17,834 nucleotides of DNA from Ga0077527 sp032128415. GTDB lineage: Bacteria; Pseudomonadota; Gammaproteobacteria; Burkholderiales; SG8-41. A model generated the notes under the pieces. It worked only from the letters and a program-made list of their open reading frames with translations, was not told the origin of the DNA and searched no databases. Made by a program: the position numbers and the translations under genes. The stretch spans positions 1-17,834 of the forward strand of contig JAQBGW010000118.1 of NCBI GenBank assembly GCA_032128415.1, written 5' to 3'. Positions 1 through 7,199 of this stretch are shown here, piece by piece. How positions within the stretch are numbered: the first letter of the stretch is position 1; the number at the start of each line of letters is the position of its first letter.

Positions 1-13
1 CACCCCCAGACCC

Positions 14-120
14 GTTAACGCAAAGGCCGCAAAGATAACTGAAAGACGCAAAGGACTTCAAGATCTTGAGTTCTGCTTTTCTCTGCGTCTCTCTTTTTCC
101 TTTGCGTCTTTGCGTTAAAG
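14..120. repeat. Imperfect inverted repeat, intergenic element
   Basis: The left part carries TTAACGCAAAG (15-25) and GACGCAAAGG (about 45-54). The right part carries the complementary CCTTTGCGTC (99-108) and CTTTGCGTTAA (108-118). The middle is a perfect 10-base palindrome, CAAGATCTTG, at 59-68. The whole can fold into a long, interrupted cruciform or RNA hairpin ending about 20 bases before the first gene. Short repeats of the type ACGCAAAG are, as I recall, common between genes in environmental proteobacteria, so this is probably a multicopy intergenic element. Only one copy is visible here. Its function is unknown. Confidence 0.6.
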
Positions 121-145
121 CCTTTTCTTTTTCAGGATGTCCCAA

Positions 146-1114
146 ATGATCAACGCCGCGATTATCGGCCTCGGCTGGTGGGGCAAGAACATTGCCGATG
201 CCGTGCAGGGCAAAAGCCAGAAACTGCGTTTTGTGCACGGCGTAACCCAGGAACTCGACGCCACCCAGGAATACGCCAAAGCCAGGGGTTTCAGACTCTC
301 TGCCACACTGGGCGAAGCCCTGGCCGATCCCGCAGTGCAGGCCGTGGTCCTGGCTACACCCCACTCGCTGCACGCCGATCAGGTGGTGCAGGTCGCCAAA
401 GCCGGCAAAGCGGTGTTCTGTGAAAAACCGCTGTCACTGACCCGCGCCGACGCCGAACGCGCAGTCGCGGCAACCAAGGCCGCCAAAGTAGCCATCGGGG
501 TCGGTCAGAACAAACGTTTCTGGCCATCCATGGTCGAGCTGCGGCGCGTCGTCGCCAGCGGCGCACTGGGCCACATCATGCATGTCGAAGGCCACTACAG
601 CAACGAACACTCCAGCAAATTCTTCGCACCGTGGCGCGATTTGCCGAAAGAGACACCCGGTGCCGGCATGACCGGCACCGGCATCCACATCCTTGACGCC
701 TTCGCCAATGTCGCCGGCCCTGCCGAACAAATCACCGCGCAATTCATATCCCATCGCGCAGGGGCCGATCCGCGCGATACCGTTTCCGTGCTGTTCAAGT
801 TCGCCAACGGCATCAGCGGTTTTCTCGGCGCCGTGCGCGCTTCACCGATCTATTTCCGGGTGCATGTGTTCGGCGACGAGGGCTCGGTTGAAGCGCTGGA
901 TGAAACGCGCACCATCATCCGTTTGAAGGGCGGCACGACCGAAGTGCGGGATTTTCTGAAAATAGATTCGGTGCTGGCGGAGATGGATGCCTTTGCCGAT
1001 GCGGTGGCGGGCAAAGCCCCCTACCCGATCACCACGGATGAAATGGTGAATACCATTGCCTCGTTTGAGGCGGTGATTCATTCGATCAAGTCGGGAGCGA
1101 CTGTAAAACTTTAA
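146..1114 (+). CDS. Gfo/Idh/MocA-family NAD(P)-dependent oxidoreductase
   Basis: This is a soluble dehydrogenase of the Gfo/Idh/MocA family, whose members usually oxidise or reduce sugars, inositols and related polyols; the substrate here cannot be told. The N-terminal Rossmann fold has the dinucleotide loop GLGWWG at residues 8-13. An EKP signature (about residues 93-95) supplies the family's catalytic lysine. A later GIHILD segment fits the conserved GxHxxD region of the C-terminal alpha/beta domain. The length of 322 residues is normal. An ATG at 137 is also in frame, but I prefer the ATG at 146, because AGGA at 134-137 then sits 8 bases upstream, while for 137 it would overlap the start. 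The gene stands alone, with the inverted repeat upstream and a minus-strand gene downstream. Confidence 0.9.
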   Translation: MINAAIIGLGWWGKNIADAVQGKSQKLRFVHGVTQELDATQEYAKARGFRLSATLGEALADPAVQAVVLATPHSLHADQVVQVAKAGKAVFCEKPLSLTRADAERAVAATKAAKVAIGVGQNKRFWPSMVELRRVVASGALGHIMHVEGHYSNEHSSKFFAPWRDLPKETPGAGMTGTGIHILDAFANVAGPAEQITAQFISHRAGADPRDTVSVLFKFANGISGFLGAVRASPIYFRVHVFGDEGSVEALDETRTIIRLKGGTTEVRDFLKIDSVLAEMDAFADAVAGKAPYPITTDEMVNTIASFEAVIHSIKSGATVKL

Positions 1115-1135
1115 CGTCCGCGATGACGCGCGCCC

Positions 1136-1154
1136 GAAAGCACGCAGTGCTTTC
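1136..1154. repeat. Short hairpin after the oxidoreductase gene
   Basis: Perfect 8-base arms GAAAGCAC and GTGCTTTC flank a 3-base loop GCA, 22 bases after the oxidoreductase stop codon. The stem could act as a transcription stop or mRNA-stabilising hairpin, but no T-run follows on either strand, so it is not a classical intrinsic terminator. Confidence 0.4.
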
Positions 1155-1184
1155 CCGCGTCGCTGTCGATCGCGCGGTTAAGGC

Positions 1185-1451
1185 TCATCTCAAAACGAAG
1201 AAACAGTAGGACACTCCGATCGCAACCAATACAAAGAAGATTGTTAACGGCCTTCGACTTACTCCAAACAGCAATAATATTGTCGTGTTGAATACAATTG
1301 CTCCTGAGAATGAGATCGCCATGACCACATGATCAACGTGTGGCGCGAGCGACGAGCAGAAGAGGTCGGGTTGGCCATTGTTTTCCAAACACCGTTCACA
1401 AAATAATTGCCGATCCGACTCCTTCCATTGTAACGATGAGAGATCTGCCAC
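1185..1451 (-). CDS. Hypothetical small membrane protein with cysteine-rich N-terminus
   Basis: I do not recognise this 88-residue protein. The first 40 residues are polar, with Cys18, Cys21 and Cys32 (a CERC pair plus a third cysteine). Two hydrophobic stretches follow, at about 42-62 and 68-86, joined by a short turn with two arginines, and the chain ends almost at once. It would be a two-helix inner-membrane protein with a small soluble head, perhaps metal-binding. The start used is GTG. The frame stays open for about 20 codons upstream with no ATG, and an AAAGGAG box lies further upstream, so the true start is uncertain. The stretch looks more AT-rich than its neighbours, which may mean foreign origin. 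It could still be a chance reading frame. Confidence 0.4.
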   Translation of the reverse strand: MADLSSLQWKESDRQLFCERCLENNGQPDLFCSSLAPHVDHVVMAISFSGAIVFNTTILLLFGVSRRPLTIFFVLVAIGVSYCFFVLR

Positions 1452-1552
1452 CTTGCAGTTTATGATGACATGCAGGTGGAAAATTTGACTCCTTTGTATT
1501 TTGTTCTTTTAGCGCAATCTGGCCAGACGCCAGTACCGGCCAACCCGGCTGA

Positions 1553-1981
1553 TTATCGGGTTTGACCAGATACAACTTGCTCCAGGGCGTGACGCAGAAT
1601 TTCGGTATTTAGTGGCAGGTGTATCGTGCGCATGTGCGAACCATCCGCTGAATACAACATGACAGTGCCATTTATCGCGTCATGGCGTTGTGCGAAATCG
1701 CGACCGTCCGGCACGCCAAGGTCTGCCACAAGAAACTCGACGCGGTCAGCATATTCGCCACGCAGGACATCCAACAGCCCCATGACCGACATGCCTCCCA
1801 TCGAATTGATGTCATAAGCCAGCACCAGTGCCGGCCGGCCTTTGCCGACGCGCGTCAGGTCGGTGGGATAGGCGCCGCGCGGCAATTGGCTCCAGATCAG
1901 AGCGCCGATGGCACCGAAGATGGCGAGGTATATCAGCCATTTTCCCCGGCGCGAAAGGCTTTTATGTGGCGCGGGCGTCAT
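1553..1981 (-). CDS. Membrane-anchored thioredoxin-like protein without cysteines
   Basis: This 142-residue protein has a basic N-terminus, one membrane segment at about residues 14-31 and a soluble domain that should face the periplasm. The domain looks like a small thioredoxin fold: the strand RPALVLAYDIN, a helix, the strand VEFLVADLG, then NGTVMLYSADG and a closing helix. The place where a redox CxxC motif would stand holds small residues, and there is no cysteine anywhere in the protein, so thiol-disulfide chemistry is excluded. A binding or scaffold role is more likely. It is the last gene of the minus-strand run after pssA, with an 80-base gap. The fold assignment is by pattern only; a hypothetical protein is the safe label. 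Confidence 0.7.
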   Translation of the reverse strand: MTPAPHKSLSRRGKWLIYLAIFGAIGALIWSQLPRGAYPTDLTRVGKGRPALVLAYDINSMGGMSVMGLLDVLRGEYADRVEFLVADLGVPDGRDFAQRHDAINGTVMLYSADGSHMRTIHLPLNTEILRHALEQVVSGQTR

Positions 1982-2061
1982 GCCTGGATGAAATTGAAAA
2001 AACAGAACCTTCCGTGATCAAGCCAAACTTCCCGACACTTGGAGCCACCTCGTGAGGCCTC

Positions 2062-2688
2062 TTACGGCTTGGGGAAACGGATGCGGCTGATCATCAACGA
2101 GCCTGAGAGTGCAAATACCAGGACCAGGGGATGCAGTATGAATCCCGCCAGATCGACTTCTCCAAACCACAGGTTCTCGCGCACTGCACCGAACCAGGCC
2201 GCCAGCGCCATCAGCAAGACGAGGACTATGGATGTCGGTATAGGTGTTCCTTCGAAATATTTCACCTTGCCGGTACCCTCAGACATAGCGTCTGCAGTGA
2301 CGTTGTAACGGGCTAGACGCGACACACCGCAGGCGACGAAATAGGCCAGCACGATGCGGTCGTACAGTCCCTGCATGCCGCATCCGTAGGCAATGATCGC
2401 GGGCGCCACACCAAATGAAATGACGTCAGCCAGCGAGTCCAGCTCCCGCCCCATCGCTGACGACTTTTGCCGCCATCTGGCGATGCGACCGTCCAGAATA
2501 TCGAATATCAATGCCGCAAAGACCAGACCGCACGCAAAGTAAACGTGCTTCACCTCGCTGGTTTCGAGATAAGTCATGATGGAGAACAAGGCACCTGTTC
2601 CGCAAACGGCGTTGGCGAGAGTGAACCAGTCGGCCAGGTGAAATTCCCGAATCATCGAGAAAGGTTTTCGTGGTGCGTTGGTGGTCAT
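2062..2688 (-). CDS. pssA: CDP-diacylglycerol-serine O-phosphatidyltransferase
   Basis: This integral membrane enzyme joins CDP-diacylglycerol and L-serine to make phosphatidylserine, the precursor of phosphatidylethanolamine. The CDP-alcohol phosphatidyltransferase signature D-G-x2-A-R-x8-G-x3-D-x3-D is complete (Asp66, Gly67, Ala70, Arg71, Gly80, Asp84, Asp88). The later segment KYFEGTPIP is typical of PssA rather than of PgsA. Several hydrophobic helices cover the rest of the 208 residues. The frame extends to 2808, but that would overlap the upstream gene and add a basic, unconserved leader. The ATG at 2688 has an AAAGGA box about 9 bases upstream and leaves a 43-base gap. No psd gene is nearby. 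Confidence 0.9.
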   Translation of the reverse strand: MTTNAPRKPFSMIREFHLADWFTLANAVCGTGALFSIMTYLETSEVKHVYFACGLVFAALIFDILDGRIARWRQKSSAMGRELDSLADVISFGVAPAIIAYGCGMQGLYDRIVLAYFVACGVSRLARYNVTADAMSEGTGKVKYFEGTPIPTSIVLVLLMALAAWFGAVRENLWFGEVDLAGFILHPLVLVFALSGSLMISRIRFPKP

Positions 2689-2712
2689 TGCATGCCTATC
2701 CTTTTTCTTATT

Positions 2713-2724
2713 TTTAAATTTAAA
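2713..2724. promoter_or_regulatory. AT-rich palindrome between DUF3014 gene and pssA
   Basis: TTTAAATTTAAA is a perfect 12-base palindrome in the only AT-rich stretch of this block, 25 bases before the pssA start. It could help open a local promoter or form a binding site. No clear -35/-10 pair can be assigned. Confidence 0.2.
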
Positions 2725-2731
2725 GTAAAAC

Positions 2732-3526
2732 TTACCTGGGCTTGGCCGTCGCCTGATTGGCGATCTCTGACTTGATCTCCCGCAGCTTTGTCTTGATGCG
2801 GACCGCATTCTCAGCCCCCATGCGCATCAGTATCTTCTGCCCCGCTGACTTGGCCTCCAGTTCAGGGTCGGCATACAGGTAGAGCACCTTCGGCCGCACC
2901 AGTGCGATCGGCGCTTTCAGTTCCGGTGCTGCGAGCAAATGGTCGATGACCTCGACCAGCCGGTCGTTGAAATGGCCTTTCGGGTACCCCAGTTCGCGGT
3001 AGGCTTGCTGGAACAGTGGATAGTATTTGAAGTAAAAGGCCGCGAGCTTTGCATTGTCGATGGCTTCGACGATGTTGATATAGGCTTGGTAACGCGCGGC
3101 ATTGCTGGCGGCAATGACGGCACTTTCATTGTTACCGGTGAAGGCGAATGCCCCATCCACCCGCTTCACCGGCATGATCCGCGACGAGACCTTATCGCGT
3201 GGCAGATTGTCGATGGTGGCGACGACTCGTCGAATGAAGCCCTGGAATATCAACGCCTCGATCAAGCCCTGGCCCGCAGACCATTCGGCGAGCGCATTCT
3301 TCATGGTGTTGTCACTGGTCTCCAGTGTGGGGAGCGGCTTCTCCGGCGGCGTGTCGGGCACCGGATGGCGGATTTCCGGCTCTGCCGGCATCGGCGGTGG
3401 CAGTTCCACACGCGGTGGAGTTTGCACTATCGGCGGTGACTCGGACACACGCATTGCGTTGTAAATGATAAAACCGAACAGCCCCGCTCCTGCAATTGCG
3501 ATCAGCCACCAGATCATCCGCTGCAT
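2732..3526 (-). CDS. DUF3014 domain-containing membrane-anchored protein
   Basis: This 264-residue protein has an N-terminal membrane anchor (about residues 4-24), a proline-rich linker (about 30-68) and a soluble, mostly helical domain to the end. The pattern of the domain, with its LIEALIFQGFIRRVVATIDNL region, the repeated FYFKYYPLFQQAY-type helix and the RPKVLYLYADPELE segment, matches the DUF3014 family as I know it. The function of the family is unknown; the layout suggests a periplasmic domain held off the inner membrane by a stiff spacer. The start is an ATG with GGGAG 8 bases upstream. It lies 52 bases after the antiporter gene and 43 bases before pssA, so the three are probably co-transcribed. 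Confidence 0.75.
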   Translation of the reverse strand: MQRMIWWLIAIAGAGLFGFIIYNAMRVSESPPIVQTPPRVELPPPMPAEPEIRHPVPDTPPEKPLPTLETSDNTMKNALAEWSAGQGLIEALIFQGFIRRVVATIDNLPRDKVSSRIMPVKRVDGAFAFTGNNESAVIAASNAARYQAYINIVEAIDNAKLAAFYFKYYPLFQQAYRELGYPKGHFNDRLVEVIDHLLAAPELKAPIALVRPKVLYLYADPELEAKSAGQKILMRMGAENAVRIKTKLREIKSEIANQATAKPR

Positions 3527-3578
3527 GAAGTTTTCTCCCAGATTCGATGAACCTATGATACCCGGCAGTCGCTCGAGT

Positions 3579-4853
3579 TCAGTTATTTGTTACCGCTCGG
3601 CGCGTCACTTGCCCTATGGACAGCCCTTGCACGAGGATGGAGAACACCACCACGGCATAGGTCAGCGCAACCACGGTGTCGCGCTCCGGTCCCGCAGGCA
3701 GTGACAGCGCCAGTGCCACTGATATGCCACCGCGCAGCCCGCCCCAGGTCAACACCTTCCACGAGCCACGCGGCAGGTTGAAAGTATCGCGCAGCAAACG
3801 GACCGGCACGCCGACCGTGAGCATGCGCGCCAGCAGCGTCATCGCGACGGCCACGCCCGCAGCGACCAGTTGATCAAGCGAAAACGTAATGAGCAGCACT
3901 TCCATCCCGATCAGCACGAACAGTACCGCGTTGAGGATTTCGTCGATCAGTTCCCAGAACATGTCGAGGTACTGCCGGGTGGTGTTGGACATGGCCAGTG
4001 CACGGCCGTGGTTGCCGATGATCAGCCCGGCAACCACCATGGCCAGCGGCCCCGACACATGCAACCGGCTGGCCAGTGCGTAACCACCGGTAACAGCAGC
4101 CAGCGTCAGCAGCACTTCGACCTGATAGCTGTCCACGCTCCTCAGCAAGCGAAATGTCACATACCCGAGCACCAGCCCGAACAGCAGGCCACCACCGACC
4201 TCATGCATCAGCAGTTCCAGCCCCTGCCCCAGCGTCGGCGTGACACCACTGACCAGCATGCCCAGCAGCAGTGAAAAAATCACCACGCCTACGCCATCGT
4301 TGAACAGCGATTCGCCGGCAATGACGAGTTCCAGTTCTTTCGGCGCCTTGGCGGATTTGAGGATGCCCATCACCGAGATCGGATCGGTGGGCGAAATCAA
4401 TGCGCCGAACAGCAAACAGTACATGAAGGGCAACGGCAAACCCACCAGCGGCAGCGCCAGCCACATGCCTCCGGCCACCACGACGGTGGACAGCAGTGTG
4501 CCGAACACCGCCAGTGCCGTGACCGGCCAGCGGTAGGTCTTGAGTTCGCTCAGATCAACATGCAGGGCGCCGGCAAACAGCAGCAGTGACAGCATGCCCT
4601 GCATCAGCACATCGGAAAAATCAATTGAACGCAGCAATGACTCTTCATATTCACGCAAGCCGTAGGCCAGACCCAGCGCATCCAGCCCGACCAGGGCCAA
4701 TGACAACACCAATGCCGCAGCCATCACGCCGATGGTGGTCGGCATGCCGATGAAGCGGTGGTTCAGGTAGGCCAGCAGCGCGGTGATGACCAGACAGATC
4801 GCGGCGATATTGAGCATGAATAGTTTATGGCCCGAAAAATGACGATGAATCAC
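3579..4853 (-). CDS. Na+/H+ antiporter, CPA1 (NhaP/NHE) family
   Basis: This 424-residue inner-membrane protein exchanges Na+ (or K+/Li+) for H+ and serves pH and salt homeostasis. It has about a dozen hydrophobic segments. The family motifs are present: a TDP motif at residues 156-158 in an unwound helix region, GESLFNDG at 180-187 with the ion-binding Asn-Asp pair (185, 186) of electroneutral CPA1 exchangers, and WGGLRGGIS near the C-terminus. There is no long cytoplasmic tail. The start is GTG; an ATG at 4817, twelve codons later, is a good alternative, since neither has a strong ribosome site. It heads the run that continues with DUF3014 and pssA and is divergent from cbpA. Confidence 0.88.
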   Translation of the reverse strand: MIHRHFSGHKLFMLNIAAICLVITALLAYLNHRFIGMPTTIGVMAAALVLSLALVGLDALGLAYGLREYEESLLRSIDFSDVLMQGMLSLLLFAGALHVDLSELKTYRWPVTALAVFGTLLSTVVVAGGMWLALPLVGLPLPFMYCLLFGALISPTDPISVMGILKSAKAPKELELVIAGESLFNDGVGVVIFSLLLGMLVSGVTPTLGQGLELLMHEVGGGLLFGLVLGYVTFRLLRSVDSYQVEVLLTLAAVTGGYALASRLHVSGPLAMVVAGLIIGNHGRALAMSNTTRQYLDMFWELIDEILNAVLFVLIGMEVLLITFSLDQLVAAGVAVAMTLLARMLTVGVPVRLLRDTFNLPRGSWKVLTWGGLRGGISVALALSLPAGPERDTVVALTYAVVVFSILVQGLSIGQVTRRAVTNN

Positions 4854-4928
4854 GCCCCGACAGTCGAGACGCTACTCGGTAGCATCAGCATCCAATGATA
4901 ATCAATTAAAACATATGTCTCCCATTGC

Positions 4929-4957
4929 TTGCAGGACTATCAGGCGATGCGTATAAA
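4929..4957 (+). promoter_or_regulatory. Candidate sigma70 promoter of cbpA
   Basis: TTGCAG (4929-4934) and TATAAA (4952-4957) are separated by exactly 17 bases. They match the -35 and -10 consensus at 4 and 5 of 6 positions. Transcription would start near 4964, leaving a leader of about 75 bases before cbpA. I see no good heat-shock (sigma32) promoter in the same gap. Confidence 0.55.
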
Positions 4958-5038
4958 CTGTTTATGAATGACACACATGAACGGGTGCAGTACGGATTTC
5001 TGCCGATTGATACCTGACATTCCTACTGAGACACATCG

Positions 5039-5977
5039 ATGAAATACAAGGACTATTACGACATACTCGGTGTGAAGCGCGACGCTGGCGCCGCTGATAT
5101 TAAAAAGGCCTATCGCAAACTCGCACACAAATATCATCCGGACGTATCCAAGGATCCCCAGGGCGAGGAAAAATTCAAGGAGGTCGCCGAAGCGTACGAG
5201 ACGCTAAAGAATCCGGAAAAACGCGCCGCCTATGACCAGTTAGGCAGCCATCAGCCCGGTGAGGATTTCCGGCCGCCGCCAGACTGGGGCCAGCAGCATG
5301 GCAACTCGCGGCATTCATTTGATGAAGCGGACCTGGCGGATTTGTTTGCGGGATTGGCTGGACGGCACCGGGCAGGCGCTGGCGGCGCAGCGATACGGGT
5401 GCCCGGTCAGGATTATGAAGTCACCGCGCCGATTTCACTGGAAGAGGCCTATCACGGCACACAGGTTGAACTGAATCTGGTAGTTACCGAGCCGGATGCG
5501 CAGGGATTTCTGCGGCGCGAACCACGCACATTCAAAGTCAACGTTCCCAAAGGTGCCAGCGACGGCCAGCGATTGCGTCTGGCCGGTAAAGGCGGCAAGG
5601 GTTTGAATGGTGGCCGTGATGGTGATCTTTATCTGAACATCGCACTGAAGCAGCACCCGTTGTTCCGCGCCACTGGCCATGAGTTGTACCTCGATCTGCC
5701 GCTGGCGCCCTGGGAAGCCGTTCTGGGTGCGACTGTCAAAGTGCCGACGCTGGGCGGGCTGGTTCACCTAAAAGTGCCGCCGAATACCCAAACCGGGAAA
5801 CAACTGCGCCTGTCGGGTCGCGGCCTGCCCAAACCACAGGGCAAGGCTGGCGACCTGTTCGCCATCGCACAAATTGTCGTGCCTGCAGCAACCACCGAGC
5901 GCGAGCGGGAATTGTTTGAGCAACTCGCCGCCGCATCGAAATTTGATCCGCGCGAGCATCTGCACAAGGAGATGTGA
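5039..5977 (+). CDS. cbpA: Curved DNA-binding protein CbpA, DnaJ-like co-chaperone
   Basis: This is a type II J-domain protein that stimulates the ATPase of DnaK and, in E. coli, also binds curved DNA in the nucleoid. The J domain covers residues 1 to about 68, with the HPD motif at 33-35. A short linker follows instead of a long Gly/Phe region (GLAGRHRAGAGG is the visible part). From about residue 125 come the two beta-rich client-binding domains, beginning EVTAPISLEEAYHGT. There are no CxxCxGxG zinc repeats, which separates it from DnaJ. The 312 residues are normal for CbpA. The ATG has only a weak ribosome site. The stop codon is one base before the cbpM start, so the two are almost certainly translationally coupled. 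Confidence 0.93.
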   Translation: MKYKDYYDILGVKRDAGAADIKKAYRKLAHKYHPDVSKDPQGEEKFKEVAEAYETLKNPEKRAAYDQLGSHQPGEDFRPPPDWGQQHGNSRHSFDEADLADLFAGLAGRHRAGAGGAAIRVPGQDYEVTAPISLEEAYHGTQVELNLVVTEPDAQGFLRREPRTFKVNVPKGASDGQRLRLAGKGGKGLNGGRDGDLYLNIALKQHPLFRATGHELYLDLPLAPWEAVLGATVKVPTLGGLVHLKVPPNTQTGKQLRLSGRGLPKPQGKAGDLFAIAQIVVPAATTERERELFEQLAAASKFDPREHLHKEM

Positions 5978-5978
5978 C

Positions 5979-6305
5979 ATGACTACCAAGCTTCCCGAAG
6001 CAACATGGCTGACCGAAGAGCATGCGTTCTCGTTGATGGAGATCGCAGAACTCTCCGGCCTGCCAGAAGCGGAGTTGCGTGAACTGGTGGACTACGGCGC
6101 CATTACACCCGTCGATCCGGAAACCTCCCCGTGGGTATTCAGCGGACAATGCCTGCTGACCGTCCGCACCGCGTGCCGCCTCCGCGCCAGCTTTGACCTT
6201 GAACCGCATGGTGTCGCTTTGACGGTCTCGCTGCTGGAGCGCATACACGACCTTGAAGAGCAACTTTGCAGCCTGCGCGCGCAGTTGCCCGGCCATCTCC
6301 GTTAG
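5979..6305 (+). CDS. cbpM: Chaperone modulator CbpM
   Basis: CbpM binds the J domain of CbpA and blocks its action on DnaK and its DNA binding. The 108-residue protein has the MerR-like helical pattern expected: LTEEHAFSLMEIAELSGLPE, then LRELVDYGAITPVD, then a segment around FSGQCLLTVRTACRLRASFDLEPHGVA (two conserved pieces joined), and a C-terminal coiled helix LLERIHDLEEQL. A longer frame starts at 5874, but it would overlap cbpA by about 100 bases and its leader does not fit the family. The ATG at 5979 lies inside the end of cbpA's own GGAGATGTGAC context, with AAGGAG at 5967-5972 serving as ribosome site. Confidence 0.92.
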   Translation: MTTKLPEATWLTEEHAFSLMEIAELSGLPEAELRELVDYGAITPVDPETSPWVFSGQCLLTVRTACRLRASFDLEPHGVALTVSLLERIHDLEEQLCSLRAQLPGHLR

Positions 6306-6312
6306 AAAGCAA

Positions 6313-6486
6313 TTACCTCTTATTTTTTGGCGATGCAGTCGCCGGGAGTACACAGCGGCCGGATTCGACGAGTCGATTGCCTTCCAGCGTAATGATGCGC
6401 CGCTGCTGACGCTCTGGATCCGGCACCTTCAGCTTTATCGGTAAATCTACCGGCAAAACGGCCAGACTTGGTACCAACTCTGGCAT
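6313..6486 (-). CDS. Possible small protein overlapping the lipoprotein gene end
   Basis: A 57-residue frame starts at ATG 6486, inside the last 40 bases of the lipoprotein gene in another frame, and ends at TAA 6313. It fills most of the otherwise empty gap to cbpM. The start has GAAGAG about 7 bases upstream. The product begins MPELVPSLAVLPVDLP, has a charged middle (KVPDPERQQRR) and a strand-like stretch RIITLEGNRLVESGRCVLP. I recognise no family. Codon choice is only mildly GC-biased at third positions, so it may be a chance frame or the remnant of a gene. Confidence 0.25.
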   Translation of the reverse strand: MPELVPSLAVLPVDLPIKLKVPDPERQQRRIITLEGNRLVESGRCVLPATASPKNKR

Positions 6487-7106
6487 TTGAACTGCTCTTC
6501 ACATTGGCGTAATTGCGCGCCATATTGCCGCGCCGTGAAATCTACACGCCCGGCAATGCCGAGCAGTCCCGGCTTGTTCCGGTAGGTTCCGCGTTTGTAT
6601 CCGCCTTGACCTTCGTGGTAAGCAAGATAGAGCTGTTTGGGATTCCATTTTGAGATGCCGAGCAATTTATTGCTTTTATTGTTGTACCAGCCAATAAAGT
6701 CCAGGGCATCTTCCATATTCGAGCGGCTCTTGAAAAGGCCGCCGGTTTCATTTTTGTATTCCCGCCACACCGGATCCTGGATCTGGGCATAACCTTCGGC
6801 GGAGGAAGGTCGCCCCAGGGGGATAAACAAAAGCCACTCATAGGCTGGTTTTGCATCATGCCGGTAACTGGATTCATGCTTGACAAAAGCCATGAGGATA
6901 TGTGCCGGAACCCCCCATTTTTTTTCTGAAGACTTGGCATACTCATACCAGTCCGGATTCTGCTCAAAGACTGCGCACAGATTGTCCTGTTGCTTGGGTG
7001 GTACGGTGATGCAGCCGGTCAGTGCGCAAAGCAGGGTTGCAAAAATTCCCTTGAATCGATGATTAGGGAAACGTTGCTCAAGTGGATGCCGCTCATGGTT
7101 CGACAT
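6447..7106 (-). CDS. Lytic-transglycosylase-like (SLT fold) lipoprotein
   Basis: The product is a 219-residue exported protein. Residues 19-32 form a short hydrophobic segment ending in the lipobox LTGC, with Cys32 as the lipid site. The mature part has a lysozyme-like pattern: VPAHILMAFVKHESSY with Glu78 in the place of the catalytic acid (ES motif), GYAQIQD at 105-111, and AYHEGQGGY at 162-170. These correspond to the ES, GxxQ and AYN-type motifs of SLT transglycosylases, so cleavage of peptidoglycan in the periplasm is likely. The frame is open to an ATG at 7217, but that places 69 residues before the lipid cysteine, and the extra part is translated repeat DNA. I prefer ATG 7106, though its ribosome site is weak. 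Confidence 0.65.
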   Translation of the reverse strand: MSNHERHPLEQRFPNHRFKGIFATLLCALTGCITVPPKQQDNLCAVFEQNPDWYEYAKSSEKKWGVPAHILMAFVKHESSYRHDAKPAYEWLLFIPLGRPSSAEGYAQIQDPVWREYKNETGGLFKSRSNMEDALDFIGWYNNKSNKLLGISKWNPKQLYLAYHEGQGGYKRGTYRNKPGLLGIAGRVDFTARQYGAQLRQCEEQFKCQSWYQVWPFCR

Positions 7107-7144
7107 GCCTGTACTGAGCGAAGCCGAAGGGCTCATCACGAACC
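7091..7144. repeat. Interspersed palindromic repeat, copy 1
   Basis: GGTTCG (7097-7102) and CGAACC (7139-7144) are perfect inverted ends. The inside, read on the minus strand, contains GAGCCCTTCGGCTTCGCTCA, a self-complementary-like segment, and ends with CGAACCATGAGCGG. This is the style of the small GTTCGTC/CGAAGGAC palindromes that I recall as scattered in many copies through environmental proteobacterial genomes. It covers the start codon of the lipoprotein gene. Confidence 0.6.
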
Positions 7145-7160
7145 TAATCAATAACTTGGC

Positions 7161-7199
7161 GTTCGTCCTGAGCCTGCCGAAGGACTTGTACAACGGTTC
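7161..7199. repeat. Interspersed palindromic repeat, copy 2
   Basis: The element begins GTTCGTCCTGAGCCTGCCGA and continues AGGACTTGTACAACGG. GTCCT (7165-7169) and AGGAC (7181-7185) form a perfect 5-base stem. It belongs to the same repeat style as the copy 17 bases to the left and lies between the lipoprotein gene and its neighbour. Confidence 0.55.

Noticed and set aside
1542..1562. Hairpin AACCCG/CGGGTT at the stop of the thioredoxin-like gene
   Set aside because: The 6-base stem overlaps the stop codon and no T-run follows in the direction of transcription, so I do not call it a terminator.
4854..5038. Heat-shock (sigma32) promoter for cbpA
   Set aside because: CTTGCAGG resembles the -35 of sigma32, but no CCCCAT-like -10 is found at the right distance; a sigma70 pair fits better.
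5736..6353. Minus-strand open frame of 205 codons
   Set aside because: It is antisense to cbpA and cbpM, both confidently identified, and shows no recognisable motif.
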